Notes: generated by a model not told the origin, from the letters alone. A stretch of DNA of 64,000 bases from Endomychus coccineus (GCA_958510875.1 OY294068.1:175677411-175741410); one strand, 5' to 3'. Counted from the first letter of the stretch, positions 47,140 to 58,262 are shown. Numbers and translations are program-made.

Positions 47140-48110
47140 AGCCATGAAATTGAAATCTAAGCCTACAGGAAAATATTATAAAATACTAAAAACGTCACTT
47201 CGAAATATCAGTTACATTTTAAATGAAAAAGAACCAAAGTTCTTGTCGAATGAGAATCTTCAATCACCCGCAACTTAGAGCATGATTAAAATTCACAGAG
47301 AAGATGAACCTATCAAGATTGTTTGTTCCCCTACATTAAAAAGAAATTTCCAAATATTCTTGACAGACATTCAATCAAATGCAAGAAATTAATATAATAA
47401 TGGACACATTTGTCGATAAGATAACAAATTCAATAAAACAATGCTCTTATGAAGTTGGAATTGAAAAAAAATTCAAACTTGGATTACCGAGAGTCTTATT
47501 GAATCAGTAAAACGCAAAGACAAATTATATGAAATGTATCGTGCTGATGATAGCAATAAAGAGCGTGAAAATAATCACAAAAATATAAAAATAAATTAAC
47601 GGAAGTAATAAAGATATTGAAAAAGACTTACTATCAAAAGCAACTAGATGCACATAGAAATAACTATACGCAATTGTGGAATATTGTGAAAAAAATAACT
47701 TGTGAAACTAACAGTAAAAGAATAATCGAAAGAATTGAAACAGGTAGTGAAATTATAACAAATAAACAAGAAATTGCTACAAAATTTAATAACCGTTACG
47801 CGGTAGTAGGACAGAACTTAGCAAAAAAAATTCGAAGACGTGATTCATACTTGGAACGAAAATAATTAAACCCTAATTCATTTCATATATTTCCCACTGA
47901 ACCACCTGAAATAAGGGGAACGATAGAATCCTCGAAAGACAAAACCTTTTTTGCTCCTGAATTATTCATTGACTTACCACAAAATATTATTTATTCGAAG
48001 CATTTCAGAAGTTTTAAGATTAATTTATTCAATAACACTGTCTCTATGCATAGATTCGCTATACATTCGAAAAATGATGTGAAAAATTATTATCAAGTAT
48101 CAAAATAAAC
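47140..48110 (+). pseudogene. Non-LTR retrotransposon, endonuclease-RT linker
   Basis: Frames give DTFVDKITNSIKQCSYEVG near 47402, then WITESLIESVKRKDKLYEMY near 47483, LKKTYYQKQLDAHRNNYTQL near 47617, then IVKKITCETNSKR and EIATKFNNRYAVVGQNLA. This is the standard linker between the AP endonuclease and RT of Jockey/CR1-type LINEs. It reaches the start of RT (PTEPPEIRGTIESSKDKTFF) and stops, so both the endonuclease and most of RT are missing. It is a different family from the Jockey-like copies. Sequence from 48111 to about 48640 holds nothing recognisable. Confidence 0.75.
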
Positions 48111-48639
48111 AAAAAAGATTTAACTATTTATTATATTTACTAATCAGGGATCTGGAATAGACGTATAAATTGTGTCACGGGAAGATTAAAATGAAGGAAT
48201 GTTGATTGAAACTTTGATTCCATCAATCATTAAAAGAAGTAAGTGTATAAACTGATCTAAACCTAACCTGAGTTAAACTATATTTTTATTTAATCTTCAA
48301 CATAACAATGGAAAGAGGATGTATTCAATGATATTCATACAATTTATTTCGTTTGTTCTTTTTTGTAATGAATTCTTTACCATTTCTTGGCTTCGACCTT
48401 ATACGTTTTTAGCCGTTAAGTGCACACTGTGATTCCATGTAGGATTCTGTTGAAAATTCTGGAAGGTTTTGTATGAAAATTAAAATCTTTTGATGAGCTT
48501 TATGAAAAGAGTCGTTAAAACAATTGTGGAACTATTCAAAGGCATTTATTTCATTTTTTCATCTAATTTTAATCTCAAAAAAATGGAGGGGAGGAATTAC
48601 ATATTGAATAATCATGATATTCCTGAAAATGTTCAGTGC

Positions 48640-49330
48640 AAATCAGTCAACATCAATCTCATCCAATACCGAGACAGCTCCAAAATTGTGAATGACCAGC
48701 AATTTGGTTTTGGTGAGTTGAGATAATCAGCAGCTCTGCTTGCCTAGGTTACACGTTTATGTCAGACACCTTTTGCCAAATATGGGGAATCTCTAGTTGT
48801 AGCATTGGATATTTCCAACGCACCGAGTCTGGTCTTCTTGGGAAACTTCCATCATATGGTTTGTTAACTTAACATTGTCGTTTACTATCCCGCTTTTTCT
48901 CGGATAGATCAATTCATGTGGAGGTTGACAGAGTCTTCTCCGATACGGTGGCTATAAATCATGGCTTCCCGCATATCTGCCTTGGTATCAACTTTATTCC
49001 TAGTCCATATCAATGATCTAATCGAAGAGACTTCCTGTCCCACCCAAAGCTTTGCAGATGATGATACATTATGCTTTCACATAGAGTATAAGCCAGAGGG
49101 ACGAGATAGAGGTAGGTCGATGGAATTAATGAAGATCAGGCAACGATTTTGAAATAGGGATCTGATACTCTTGTAGAGTCCAATACAACTAAAACTGAAG
49201 ATTGTATCTTCTCCAGCAAGGCGGATCCCACAATCCCTTATATGATGATTTCATGTACTATCCTTGTGAAGTCCTCTATATCCATACTCGGTATCACCAC
49301 CAATAGCACACTCTCGATCGGGTAGGCTTC
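48640..49330 (+). pseudogene. Jockey-like LINE RT fragment, left of PLE insertion
   Basis: In shifting frames: KIVNDQQFGFGELR near 48685, GESLVVALDISNAPSLV near 48790 (the first catalytic Asp region), DRVFSDTVAINHG-like near 48925, then LVSTLFLVHINDLIEETSCP and SFADDDTL near 49051 (catalytic box). It ends with SISILGITTNSTLSIG near 49280-49320. The Penelope-like element starts at about 49331, and a Jockey-like 3' tail lies on its far side at 52343, so the PLE probably landed in this LINE. Confidence 0.8.
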
Positions 49331-50947
49331 ATCATTCCTAATGGTCATATCTAGAAAATTAATGTTATTGTTTATTTCTATTTCACAAGTGAATTGAAGT
49401 TTACAATGGAAATTGTTGAATTTATTAATCACATATTGAATTTTGTCGTTGGGAACACACATAAGGCAATCATCTACATACCGTTTAAAGAATACAGGCT
49501 GAAAATCTAATGAATTTATAACAGATTCCTCTAGGCATTCCATAACGAGGTTAGCAATGGTAGTTGAAATAGGAGATCCCATTGCTGTGCCGAAAATGTG
49601 TCCAAAATATTGCTCACCGTACTGAAAATAAGTGCATTCTAAACAAAACTTTACCGCATTTATAAAATCCGATTGATCAAGAGGGGTCTGGTTTTTAATC
49701 TCTGGCCAACGTTTTTTGATGCAATTTAATGCCAAAACGACAGGTATATTTGTAAATAAAGAAACAACATCCAAGGAAATTAGTTGATGGTTTACTGGTA
49801 CGGATTGATTTTTTATAGATTCATTAAAATGCCATGAGTCTTTCACATAAAATTCATTTCTTCCTATTATATTATTGATAGATTTTGATAGAAATTTTGA
49901 TGAATTGTAAGTAGGCGCTCCAATATTACTTACAATAGGTCTTAGGGGTATATCATTTTTATGTAATTTAGGAAGCCCATAGATATAAGGTGCAAGCCCA
50001 TTATGGCAAATTAATTTATTTTTTAATTCAATGGGGATTATCTTATTTTTATGCCATTTATTTATCAATTATAGTAGGGTCAGATTTTAATTTTTTATAA
50101 GTTGTTTCATCATTTAAAAGGTTTCCCATTTTGTTTTCATAGTCATTTTTATGCATTATGACGGTTTTATTACATTTATCCGCGTTCAAAACTAAAATTT
50201 GAGGGTTAGCATCTAAGAACTCTTTTGTTATTTTTGTATGATAGTTAGAACTATTCTTTGTAATACCTATTTCTGCTTTCTGTTTGTTCTTTTTGTTTGT
50301 CAAGATGTTACAAACTTTGTTTCTAATTTCATTTTTTTCTTCTAAATTTTTATTCCTGATTCCGCATTCTAAATTTGCAATAATATTGTCAATATGCAGT
50401 TTTTATCATTATTAGGCAATGCAAACTTCGGACCTAAGCTTAACGTGTGTTGCACCTCATTCGGAATTTTTTTGTCAGTTAGATTTTTCAACCATTGTTC
50501 ATTGATATTTTGTTTTTCATAAGCTACACCTTTCATCAAATTATTTATCTTTTTAGATTGAATGGCTTTGATTTTGTTGAAATTTTTTTCGAAATTGTTT
50601 TGCTGATTTTGAAAAAATTGCGATATAAAGTTGTTATCATAATTTTGGTAACAGGTTTGTTTAACGAGTTTAATTTTGTTTTCAACCTCTGCTAGATTTG
50701 CACATGCTTCTTTATTGCACAAGTTCAAACAATTTCTATGCAGAGAATTTAATAATTTTGCGTACGCCTTCTTATTTTGCACCTTGCTAAACATATTCTC
50801 CTTTGATTTAGATATAATGAAATTTGGGAAAACTTGCAAGTTCCTACATCTTACCAGATAAATTCTACGATTCTTCTCTCTTGCCAATATCTTCATTAAC
50901 TTTCCGTATTCCTTCAAAACTCTAGGATAGGTGGATGTTCCTTCCAT
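49331..50947 (-). pseudogene. Penelope-like element N-terminus and reverse transcriptase
   Basis: It starts at ATG 50947 (MEGTSTYPRVLKEYGKL) with a basic, Lys/Asn-rich N-terminal domain of about 190 residues. A frameshift falls near 50380, then NADKCNKTVIMHKNDYENKM (50240-50130; the PLE 'ADK-G-T-V' block) and a second frameshift near 50060. RT motifs follow: YGLPKLHKNDIPLRPIVSNI, SLDVVSLFTNIPV, then FGTAMGSPISTTIANLVME and the catalytic FKRYVDDCLMC (near 49475). Then INFLDMTIRND and the break. PLE RTs are related to telomerase RT and work with a GIY-YIG endonuclease. Residues after RND belong to flanking Jockey sequence. Confidence 0.9.
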
Positions 50948-51060
50948 ATTAAGACTTATATCCCAGCCGAAATAATAATATAATAAGATTCTTGACCCAG
51001 TATGAATTATATAAGAAATTCTCGGGAATTAGGTCACATTAACACTCTGTTATAAATGTT

Positions 51061-51830
51061 GGATGGAAGAATAAAAACTTCTTGGTTTACTAAAGAAGTC
51101 TGGTCTCAACGTTATCTTCATTTCAATTCCGTTGCACCAGCTTGTTATAAAAAAAGTGTCATAAACAGCCTCACAGACCGCGCGGTAAAATTATCCCATG
51201 CAGAGGACCGTCCCAGAAATTAAAAAATTGTTCGTAATGCATTGGAAATGAATGGCTACCCAAAAACTTTCTACAATCTTATCATTAAAGAGAGAATAAA
51301 CAAAATCTATAATGGTTCTTCTTATAAAAATAACATAACAGGTAATACAGACAATAATATAACTTTACCATACATTCCAGAGACCTCAGAAAAAATTAAG
51401 AAATGTTTGAAAAAGTACGATATAAATGTTGCGCATAAACCTACTAACTGTGTTGGGAAATATTTCTCAAATCTGAAACCTGTAATACCTAAAGATAAAC
51501 AAACCCACACAGTATATAAATTGAATTGTTTAGATTGTGATGGAACTTATACTGGAATCTCTAAACAATATTTACAAAGACGAATGTACGGCCATAAGTA
51601 TAGCACAAGAAATAATAACTTAGAAAACTCCACCGCCCTTGCTAAGCACTGTTTTGATTATAACCATCAATTTGATTACAAAAATTGTTAATATTTTAAC
51701 TAAAGAAACCAATTATTATAAAAGATCTATCCTGGAGATGATTCACATAAAAAGGGATTCAAATTCTGTAAATCGTAGGAATGATATTCAGGCATTGAGT
51801 CAGATTTATACTAACTTGATTAATTAAAAC
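51061..51830 (+). pseudogene. Penelope-like element C-terminus with GIY-YIG endonuclease
   Basis: It opens with DGRIKTSWFTKEVWSQRYLH and INSLTDRAVKLSHAED, the RT thumb region, has one stop near 51220, and continues NALEMNGYPKTFYNLII. The GIY-YIG nuclease follows: THTVYKLNCLDCDGTYTGIS (near 51510; the usual YIG is YTG), then QRRMYGHK (catalytic Arg and His) and ALAKHCFDYNHQFD. A frameshift near 51686 separates the last ~55 residues (ETNYYKRSILEMIHIKRD to a stop near 51827). The endonuclease nicks the target so the RT can prime. Confidence 0.88.
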
Positions 51831-52212
51831 TCTTGCAAATTCCTACGTCTTTATAATGTTAAAAGTATATTTCAGGAAGAACGCTTAAAGTAAACTAAAT
51901 TCCAATGCAGGTCTAAAACCTTTTCAAGTACGTCATAAATCTATATCTGGGTCGAGTTATTACAAACAAATAGCTTCGAACTCCAGTTGCTTTTGAGACC
52001 ATAGCAATATGCGTTTGTACATTATGAGAATATTACTTAACAGTGGTTTCTTGTTACAAAAAAATCTATACTTTAATATTACCGATACAATTTTCGATTA
52101 TTCGTGGTTCTGTTCGTTTCGACGGCGTGAGCTTTTTGATTTTTGATTGAAAATTGTGCGATATGGACGCTTGTGCTAATTAGTTTTAGTTAACCCCTTT
52201 TTAACAAAATAA

Positions 52213-52254
52213 GTCTTCTGATGATGGTCGTGAGACCGAAACATACGTAAAGAC
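52213..52254 (+). ncRNA. Hammerhead ribozyme, type I, of the Penelope-like element
   Basis: All core elements are in order: stem I 5' strand GTCTT (52213-52217), CTGATGA (52218-52224), one extra T, stem II GGTC-GTGA-GACC (52226-52237), GAAA (52238-52241), a very short stem III (C, loop ATAC, G-T), cleavage trinucleotide GTA (cut after 52249), and stem I 3' strand AAGAC (52250-52254), perfectly complementary to the 5' strand. Hammerheads with tiny stem III are known from Penelope-like elements. The extra T before stem II is the only departure from the textbook core, and I cannot tell whether it lowers activity. Confidence 0.8.
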
Positions 52255-52342
52255 GAACATTTATAACAGAGTGTTAATGTGACCTAATTCCCGAGAATTT
52301 TTTATATAATTCATACTGGGTCAAGAATCTTATTATATTATC

Positions 52343-52425
52343 TAGTCTCCCAAAATTCCATCGCTGGCTCATACGATCTTCTTCGAACATTATAGATGTT
52401 CTACTCCGTGTAGTCAGAATAAATT
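52343..52425 (+). mobile_element. Jockey-like LINE 3' tail, right of PLE
   Basis: ccatcgctggctcatacgat and cttcttcgaacattata with gtgtagtcagaataaa match the family 3' end at 19.86-19.93 kb. About 430 bases of the LINE between 49330 and here are missing relative to the 19-kb copy. Confidence 0.7.
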
Positions 52426-53394
52426 TAAAATACAAGTTCAAAGCAGTGAGTGCAAATGTCATTCTGAATCATTTATATATTCTCATGAAGATGTTAACCC
52501 ATTTTTTTTATACCAAACGAGTATCGAATTATTTGTTCAAAAGCCTTGTGGATATGTCTTTCAAAATCAATACGATATAAAAGGAATTCTGTGGAAGTCT
52601 CCAAATAACAAAGAATTTAATGAATTAAATTAAAGGAATTGAGAAATCGAACTGACAAATTAATGTTAATAATAAAATACTAGACCCACTAGGTAAGAAT
52701 GCTTGGGACGTAGTTCAGCTGTAGATGGGGCCAATTATAGTAGCAAGGCAATTTGCCAATACCCATGTACATTCAAATTATTTCTAGAAAATCAAAAAAA
52801 ATGCTCAGCACATTAAGTGAAATCCAACGAGTTAGTTCGAGTAATGTTAGATGATTCCTTGCAACACAAGCTTCGACTGCATCGGAGACTCAGTTCATCC
52901 TCCGTGAGATGCTAATTCTAAATCGATATCCAACTAATTCGCACCTCTCGTACCGCGAAGAATATGATTATGATAAAATTACAGCGCTCAGGGAAATTAC
53001 GGCGCGTGTCGAATTTCAATTAGTGAACACAATTCGAGAAGTATGGAAATGTGTTGAAAAGAACCCCTTTATACATAATTTGGTTAATGGATTGTTGTCT
53101 AGGTAATATCGACGAATATACAATTTAAAATTGCACTCATTTTACATCCAAAAACTTTGAATTGGGCACAGTAATCCATCAAGTGAGTTTCTCCACTTTC
53201 AATTAATGTGTTCTAAAGAACATATTGCAAGTTGTAAGAGCCGAATTGGGAAGGGATTGGAATGGGTAACGTTTTGACGAATTGATTTCCCCAAATGTAA
53301 AGTGCTTGACAAGTTTGCCAAACAAGATTAGGAATATAAGAAAATTCTTTCTTAGTTAAATGCATTGTTTCTCGATAACTATCATTTATTAGTC
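52426..53394. other. No recognisable gene
   Basis: A frame at 52870-53106 (REITARVEFQLVNTIREVWK) has protein-like composition but was not recognised. It could be part of the following PLE relic. Confidence 0.3.
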
Positions 53395-53610
53395 TCAGAA
53401 CCGGGACTATTTACAAATACCCCAATCCATGAGTTGATAAGCATTGTGAAGAAATGGCCTTCAAATATTAATATCCCAGATACAAACTGCACCGAATACG
53501 TGATTCTTGCGGCTTCAGGTATGGAGTAAAATTGTTTCACACTCAACCAAAACTGCTATGAACAAACAAGCGGATGTACAAAAGGCAATCCACTCGCCTT
53601 TTTAGACCAA
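53395..53610 (+). pseudogene. Penelope-like reverse transcriptase fragment
   Basis: PGLFTNTPIHELISIVKKWP, then CFTLNQNCYEQTSGCTKGNP matches the PLE block '(SFDVvS)LFTnIPv...' to 'YeQt.G.aMGsP', with a stop between them and MG changed to KG. The YVDD motif and all other domains are absent. A hAT element begins 110 bases downstream. Confidence 0.65.
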
Positions 53611-53720
53611 AATTGAACTTAAAATCTCTTTCAAATCAAAATCAGATCATTTTTCAAAAGTTTGGCGTAGATTTGCATCGATTATTGAGCACTCTTAATA
53701 GCCGATATGATGTTTTCCTT

Positions 53721-55509
53721 CAGTGGCGGCAGGTACCAAAGGGCACAAAGGCACATGCCCACCCAACCACCAAGATGAACACAGAAATAAATTAGCATTC
53801 AATTCAGTACATTATTCCATTCCGCATGTCAGGCAACAGGCGTATGCAATTCTAACGCACAAACTATGTCCCGGGGAACGTTCTGAAATGTACCTCTTCC
53901 AAGTATGATTTGGTGGACTACTGTTATTTTCGCTCATACCGTCGGTTGGGGGCACAAAGCAACGTATCTCCAGTAAACGTCTTGCCTCCATAGTGTACAG
54001 TGTGTGAATTCAATTCTAAGACGTGAAGTGAGGATGGAAGTCGATTGTGTGCGAAACCCACTATAATTTGAGGGAAAACTATCAATTAAAAAGAAATGAA
54101 GGCCTATTCCTGATCTTTAAATAAACTAGACTTCCACAAATAAAATTCGAACTCACAATTTAGTATTTATCAAGAATATCTATGAAAAATACGAGTGGAT
54201 GTGCAGCTGTCTAACAGATAAACTATTTTGTTTTATGTACTCAATTTTTAAGAAAGAGGTTATTGCGCGGATTCAATAATGGTGGAATGATTTAAAACAC
54301 ATCGCAGCGAGGACGGAGAAAAAAGAAAATTCCATTTCTCACAGTCATACAGTGCTTATTTGCGACACAGAATTAAGTACAAAGAAATTGTGGAAAGAAA
54401 TCGTCATATTTTGCGCCGATTAATCATGTGTATAAAATTTTGCGGAGCCTTTGAATGTGCGTTACGAGGCCATGATGAAACTGACATCGGAAAATTTATG
54501 TATTTATGTAGGGTTGATCAACTTTGCAGCTGAATCAGACGTTGTGGTTGCAATACATATGGAAGGTTCGTGTTCAAAAGTGTATAAAGACGTCTCAAAA
54601 ACTATTCAGAATGAATTGCTAGTTGCAGACACCTCTAATCATCAGCAAATGCTTTTTATTATTCGATACGTGTTTAATGGACAAATTTTTTAACGCTTTT
54701 GGTCTTTTATTAAGCCAGGTGGACACAATGCTGATGTATTAGCAAAAACATTGCTGAATGAATTGCGAACCATTTTAAATTCTCCTTCTGAATTTGATAA
54801 CAATAATCTAATCGCTCAAAGTTACTATGGAGTGACCGTGATGAGTGGTAATGAAGATGGTGCCCAAGCCATTATCAGAAGAACATTCCCACATGCACAT
54901 TATATTCACTGTTACGCGCATCAATTTAATTTAATTAATGAACAAACAACACTTTTTTTTGCAAATTTGCAGTCATTTCTAAGCTTTTTTTTCTCGATCG
55001 CCAAAACGAACGGTAATTCTTAATGAAATAATTGAACATATCACGCGCTGTTTTTACACGCTGGATTCTCAAGAGTCGAACTGTGGACACATTATTTGAA
55101 CATCAGGATTCTTTCAAAGAATGTTTTGACAAAATTATTGACAAAGCTAGGATGGATTCAGTTACTAGTGAAGCAAGTGGTTTATTGAAACATTTGAATT
55201 GCCCGGAATTTCTCTGTTGGTTGAAAATATTCCATTTCATCATGCCACATGTTGAAATATTATTTAATCAGACTGAAATGCTCGGGGTTGACAGTGCTCA
55301 ACTGTAAAAAACAATTGGACAATTCCAACAGCAAATTATTCGAATTAGAAATTATACTGACAATGACAATCAAGAGAGCGCAATAATGAAGAAGGAGAAG
55401 GAAAAGATAAAAAACGACAACTGCAGATAACAGCGCTGTTATAGCACTATTTTAAGACAAATTAGCGATTTTTTGTTGTGCTCACCCTCTAACCCACGAG
55501 CCGCCACTG
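53721..55509 (+). mobile_element. hAT transposon relic with 8-bp target duplication
   Basis: The left end CAGTGGCGGC (53721) and right end GCCGCCACTG (ending 55509) are inverted. The flanks ttttcctt (53713-53720) and ctttcctt (55510-55517) differ at one base, fitting an aged 8-bp hAT duplication. The 1.79-kb interior is a decayed transposase gene on the plus strand. Confidence 0.8.
54290..55450 (+). pseudogene. hAT transposase (ZMYM1-like), fragmented
   Basis: In several frames: a TTF-type N-terminal stretch (THRSEDGEKRKFHFSQSYSA near 54297, HRIKYKEIVERNRHILRRLI near 54363), then FLGLINFAAE-like sequence near 54505. The DUF4371-like core follows (HQQMLFIIRYVFNGQIF near 54640, KPGGHNADVLAKTLLNELRT near 54712, YYGVTVMSGNEDGAQAIIRR near 54822, HAHYIHCYAHQFNLI near 54893). 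The alpha-helical insert comes next (FTRWILKSRTVDTLFEHQDS near 55050). The first catalytic Asp block (ADETTD) is lost to a deletion, and the C-terminal dimerisation domain is missing. At least four frame breaks. Confidence 0.8.
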
Positions 55510-55517
55510 CTTTCCTT

Positions 55518-56390
55518 GTTATTGACATTGAAGAAAACCCTCCCAGCAAATATGTATAGGTACTCCTATGGATTCAGTTACACCAATTAATTAGAAAATA
55601 GCTCCATTTAATAGTCTTATTAATAATAATTGAAGATTATAATCTTTACTGATAAAAACAAGAAATTTCATTTTGTTTTAATTCAATTGTGACTCTTGTC
55701 TAGTTGATATTTGAAGTACGCTTAATATTGTTTTCCCTCTAAATTTATTTTGAACTCAGTGGATGAGTTTTTCATTCACAAATTCAGTAATTGGTCACAT
55801 GATTCTTTATAAAGTTTTTTTTTCGTTCTGAGTTGAGTTATCAAGAAATTGTTAGATGGAAAAAAGATTCTAAATTGAATGGCAAATCCTCTCTGCAGCT
55901 GATGTTCTAAAAAAAACAGTGGCGTACGTTTCATTGAATAACGCATTTTTGAGGAAACCCGTTCGCACGTGTTGTGAATAAAATAATTACAGCCACTATT
56001 TAATGAAGAATACGAAGAAAAAGATCTACGCATAATTTCAGGAGGCTACCTTTTTTCATTATTAATTTATAACAAATTATTTAATATAATTTATTTTCTT
56101 CAAAAAGGAAACAAAATTCGACCATACCTTATAATACAAACTACCTTCATTTTTCGATAAATTATTGGCTGGTGAAATCGTGATGATATAAGCTGGACCA
56201 TGCTGTAGATAGAGCTTTTCCATACCATTAGAAAAACCAGCGCTTTTGACTGAGTTAGACACTATAAGAAACATTACGATACACAATGGCTATTTTGTAT
56301 CGTTAATAGATATTTTAATCAAGAGAAAATCTTCAAAATTAACTGTTAATCAATTTTACACCAACGTGTAACTAAAAACTGAGAAGAAAT
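55518..56390. other. Intergenic, no gene seen
   Basis: Minus-strand frames at 55776-56033 and 56077-56286 show no recognisable domain. Confidence 0.35.
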
Positions 56391-56394
56391 ATGT

Positions 56395-57015
56395 TACCTT
56401 GACGTACTTAGGGCCAATATCTGATGAAATCTCGAATATCTTTAAAAAACAAAAGTTAAATGTAGCTTTTAGACCAAGCCAAAAACTTTCAAACATATTT
56501 TTCAATTCAAAAACTAAATCTTATAAAGTTCACTTGTGAGGAATGTGCCCTATACATTGGTTAAACAGGTAAATCGTTTGAAGTTAGATATAAGAAATAT
56601 CTCAAGTCATAATAAAAGTAATTCAAATTTCTCGAACCACTTTCTAGAAGCCCAACACCGTTTTCCTCCACAAGAAAAACTGAATATTTTACATACAATT
56701 ACGAATCTATAGAAATATCCAAACACAACAATCATTTGCACAATCTACTTAACAAGCAACTAAATATAGGAAATTCCACTTGTTAACCTTGTTAAATTCC
56801 ACCTAACAATCCTTAGAATGTAATTACTGACAGTTTAACCCCTTTCCGTTTGCTATCTCAACGTAATTAACCTTAGTAGCTATGTGTACCATTAATTCTT
56901 AGAATCGATTCACTTCATTCTGAATTACGTATAAATACTATCATGTTTAATTTTTTTTCAATGTATGTTTTGATAATGAACTGTAAAGTTCGAAGTTACA
57001 ATCAATGTTCTTTCA
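56395..57015 (+). pseudogene. Penelope-like C-terminus (GIY-YIG) and 3' UTR
   Basis: YLGPISDEISNIFKKQKLNV, then the nuclease core ECALYIG*TGKSFEVRYKKY near 56545 (stop where Q is expected), then SNHFLEAQHRFPP near 56630 and IEISKHNNHLHNLLNKQLNI near 56710, the usual C-terminal 'LE.......LLN.Q' ending. A worn hammerhead-like sequence lies in the 3' UTR at 56970-56995. No RT was recognised upstream, so the copy is 5' truncated. Confidence 0.75.
56970..56995 (+). ncRNA. Degenerate hammerhead-like motif
   Basis: TTGATAA in place of CTGATGA, an extra T, an intact stem II (GAAC-tgtaaa-GTTC), then GAAG in place of GAAA. Two core positions are mutated, so it should be inactive, but placement in a PLE 3' UTR supports descent from a working ribozyme. 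Confidence 0.45.
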
Positions 57016-57235
57016 AATAGAGTGATATTTAACAGAGTAAGATTTCTTGTTTTATCGGACAGCTCGATTCAAATTCTGATAGTTTTTAATTCTCACAATC
57101 CTATTTGCAGATATTACACATTTCAAGGCCTATGAATTGTGCCTCATTATCAAGTATAATGGATGGATTCTCATTTTGAAAGATGAATAAATAATGTGAA
57201 ATACTTATATTAATAATTAGGTGCAATCATCAATC
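57016..57235. other. No recognisable gene
   Basis: AT-rich spacer between the PLE 3' UTR and the (TGAT)n-ended LINE. Confidence 0.3.
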
Positions 57236-58262
57236 AATCAATCAAAAAGGGGTGGGCAAGTCCGGAACACTTAGACCGCTGGGTTCATTGTGCGCCTCTT
57301 GATACAAGAATCAGTCCAGCAGACCTAAAGCAGTGCCGAAGGTTAAGATTTTGCATGGACTGATATCTCTCATGGCCTCAAGCGTCATATGTGTGCTGCC
57401 GAGGTGTTGTAACCTAAGAGAAGCCAGTGCTGGACATTCTGCTAGGATGTGAAAGGTAGTTTCGTCCGCCACTCCACATCAACTACAAGCTGGGTCATCA
57501 ACGATGCCCATTGAGTATAGACGTTTATTCGGATGACAGTGTCCTGTGAGGAGTCCTGTCGCCAGTTTTAGGCCTCTCCTGCTCATAGAGAGTAGGGTTT
57601 TAGAGAGTTTAGGCGAGAACTCCTTAATGTGGAGCTGCGCCTGCCTCATGCCGGAGAAACCACGCTAGATCGAGAGTCACTGTCAATCCAGTAGCTCCTT
57701 GAGGACGTGGAGCTAGGTGGTTGATGAAATTTAGATCGTGAAATCGGGACCAGGGGTGTTCAAGAAACCCCGTTTCGGCTATTCATCGGTCACTCCGTTT
57801 CCCTTCACGCCAGAGTGGGCAGGTACCCACACTAGATGGAGTTTGTTCCTTGTGGCAAATTCAACCAGAGTTTCCCTGTACTCCAAGATAAGCCTAGAAG
57901 TTACTCTGTGAGAGAGAAGTCCGCCCAGGGCCGCTCGGATGTCAGTACAGAAGTACTGCCTATCTCGGTAGTTTAATTTGAGGTTTCTCAGGGCACATGT
58001 CCATATTGCACATACTTCCGCCTCGAAAACGGTTGCTTGGTCACTTAGGGAAACTGAAATCTTCCTTCTTGATGTATACTCTGGCTCCGCTTGACACGCC
58101 AGTCTCAGATCCGTCCGTGAACCACACGAGTCCCCCAGGCGGAAGCGGCCTAGAGTCCTTCTTCTCCCAGTCCGTCTTCTGGGTTATGATGACGTCTGGT
58201 GTTTGAAACCTGACAGCAGGCGCTATCGCATCCTGCGTCGGCCGGAGGATCGAGCAGTTCTC
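57236..58262 (-). pseudogene. I/R1-like LINE, RNase H and 3' end
   Basis: On the minus strand: RFQTPDVIITQKTDWEKKDS near 58205, the RNase H start VWFTDGSETGVSSGARVYIK near 58120, VFEAEVCAIWTCALRNLKLN near 58020 (conserved Glu), CTDIRAALGGLLSHRV near 57945 (SDS changed to TDI), VWVPAHSGVKGN near 57825, then LLTGHCHPNKRLYSMGI near 57540 and a CCHC-like motif (CGVADETTFHILAEC near 57470). The frame is interrupted by a handful of stops and shifts. At 57236-57255 the element ends in a (TGAT)n simple tail. It is much richer in G+C than its surroundings. RT is absent (5' truncation near 58262). Confidence 0.82.

Larger units (their letters stand above)
49331..52342. mobile_element. Penelope-like element with inverted 5' half
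   Basis: The 5' half (5' UTR, N-terminus and RT) lies on the minus strand from 51060 down to about 49331. The 3' half (thumb, linker, GIY-YIG and 3' UTR with hammerhead) lies on the plus strand from 51061 to 52342. The two break points are adjacent in the ORF: the minus part ends INFLDMTIRND and the plus part starts DGRIKTSWF. About 87 bases (50973-51060, minus) are the same as 52256-52342 (plus), i.e. the terminal repeat at both RNA ends. Little coding decay (about four breaks) marks it as one of the youngest elements here. Confidence 0.85.
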
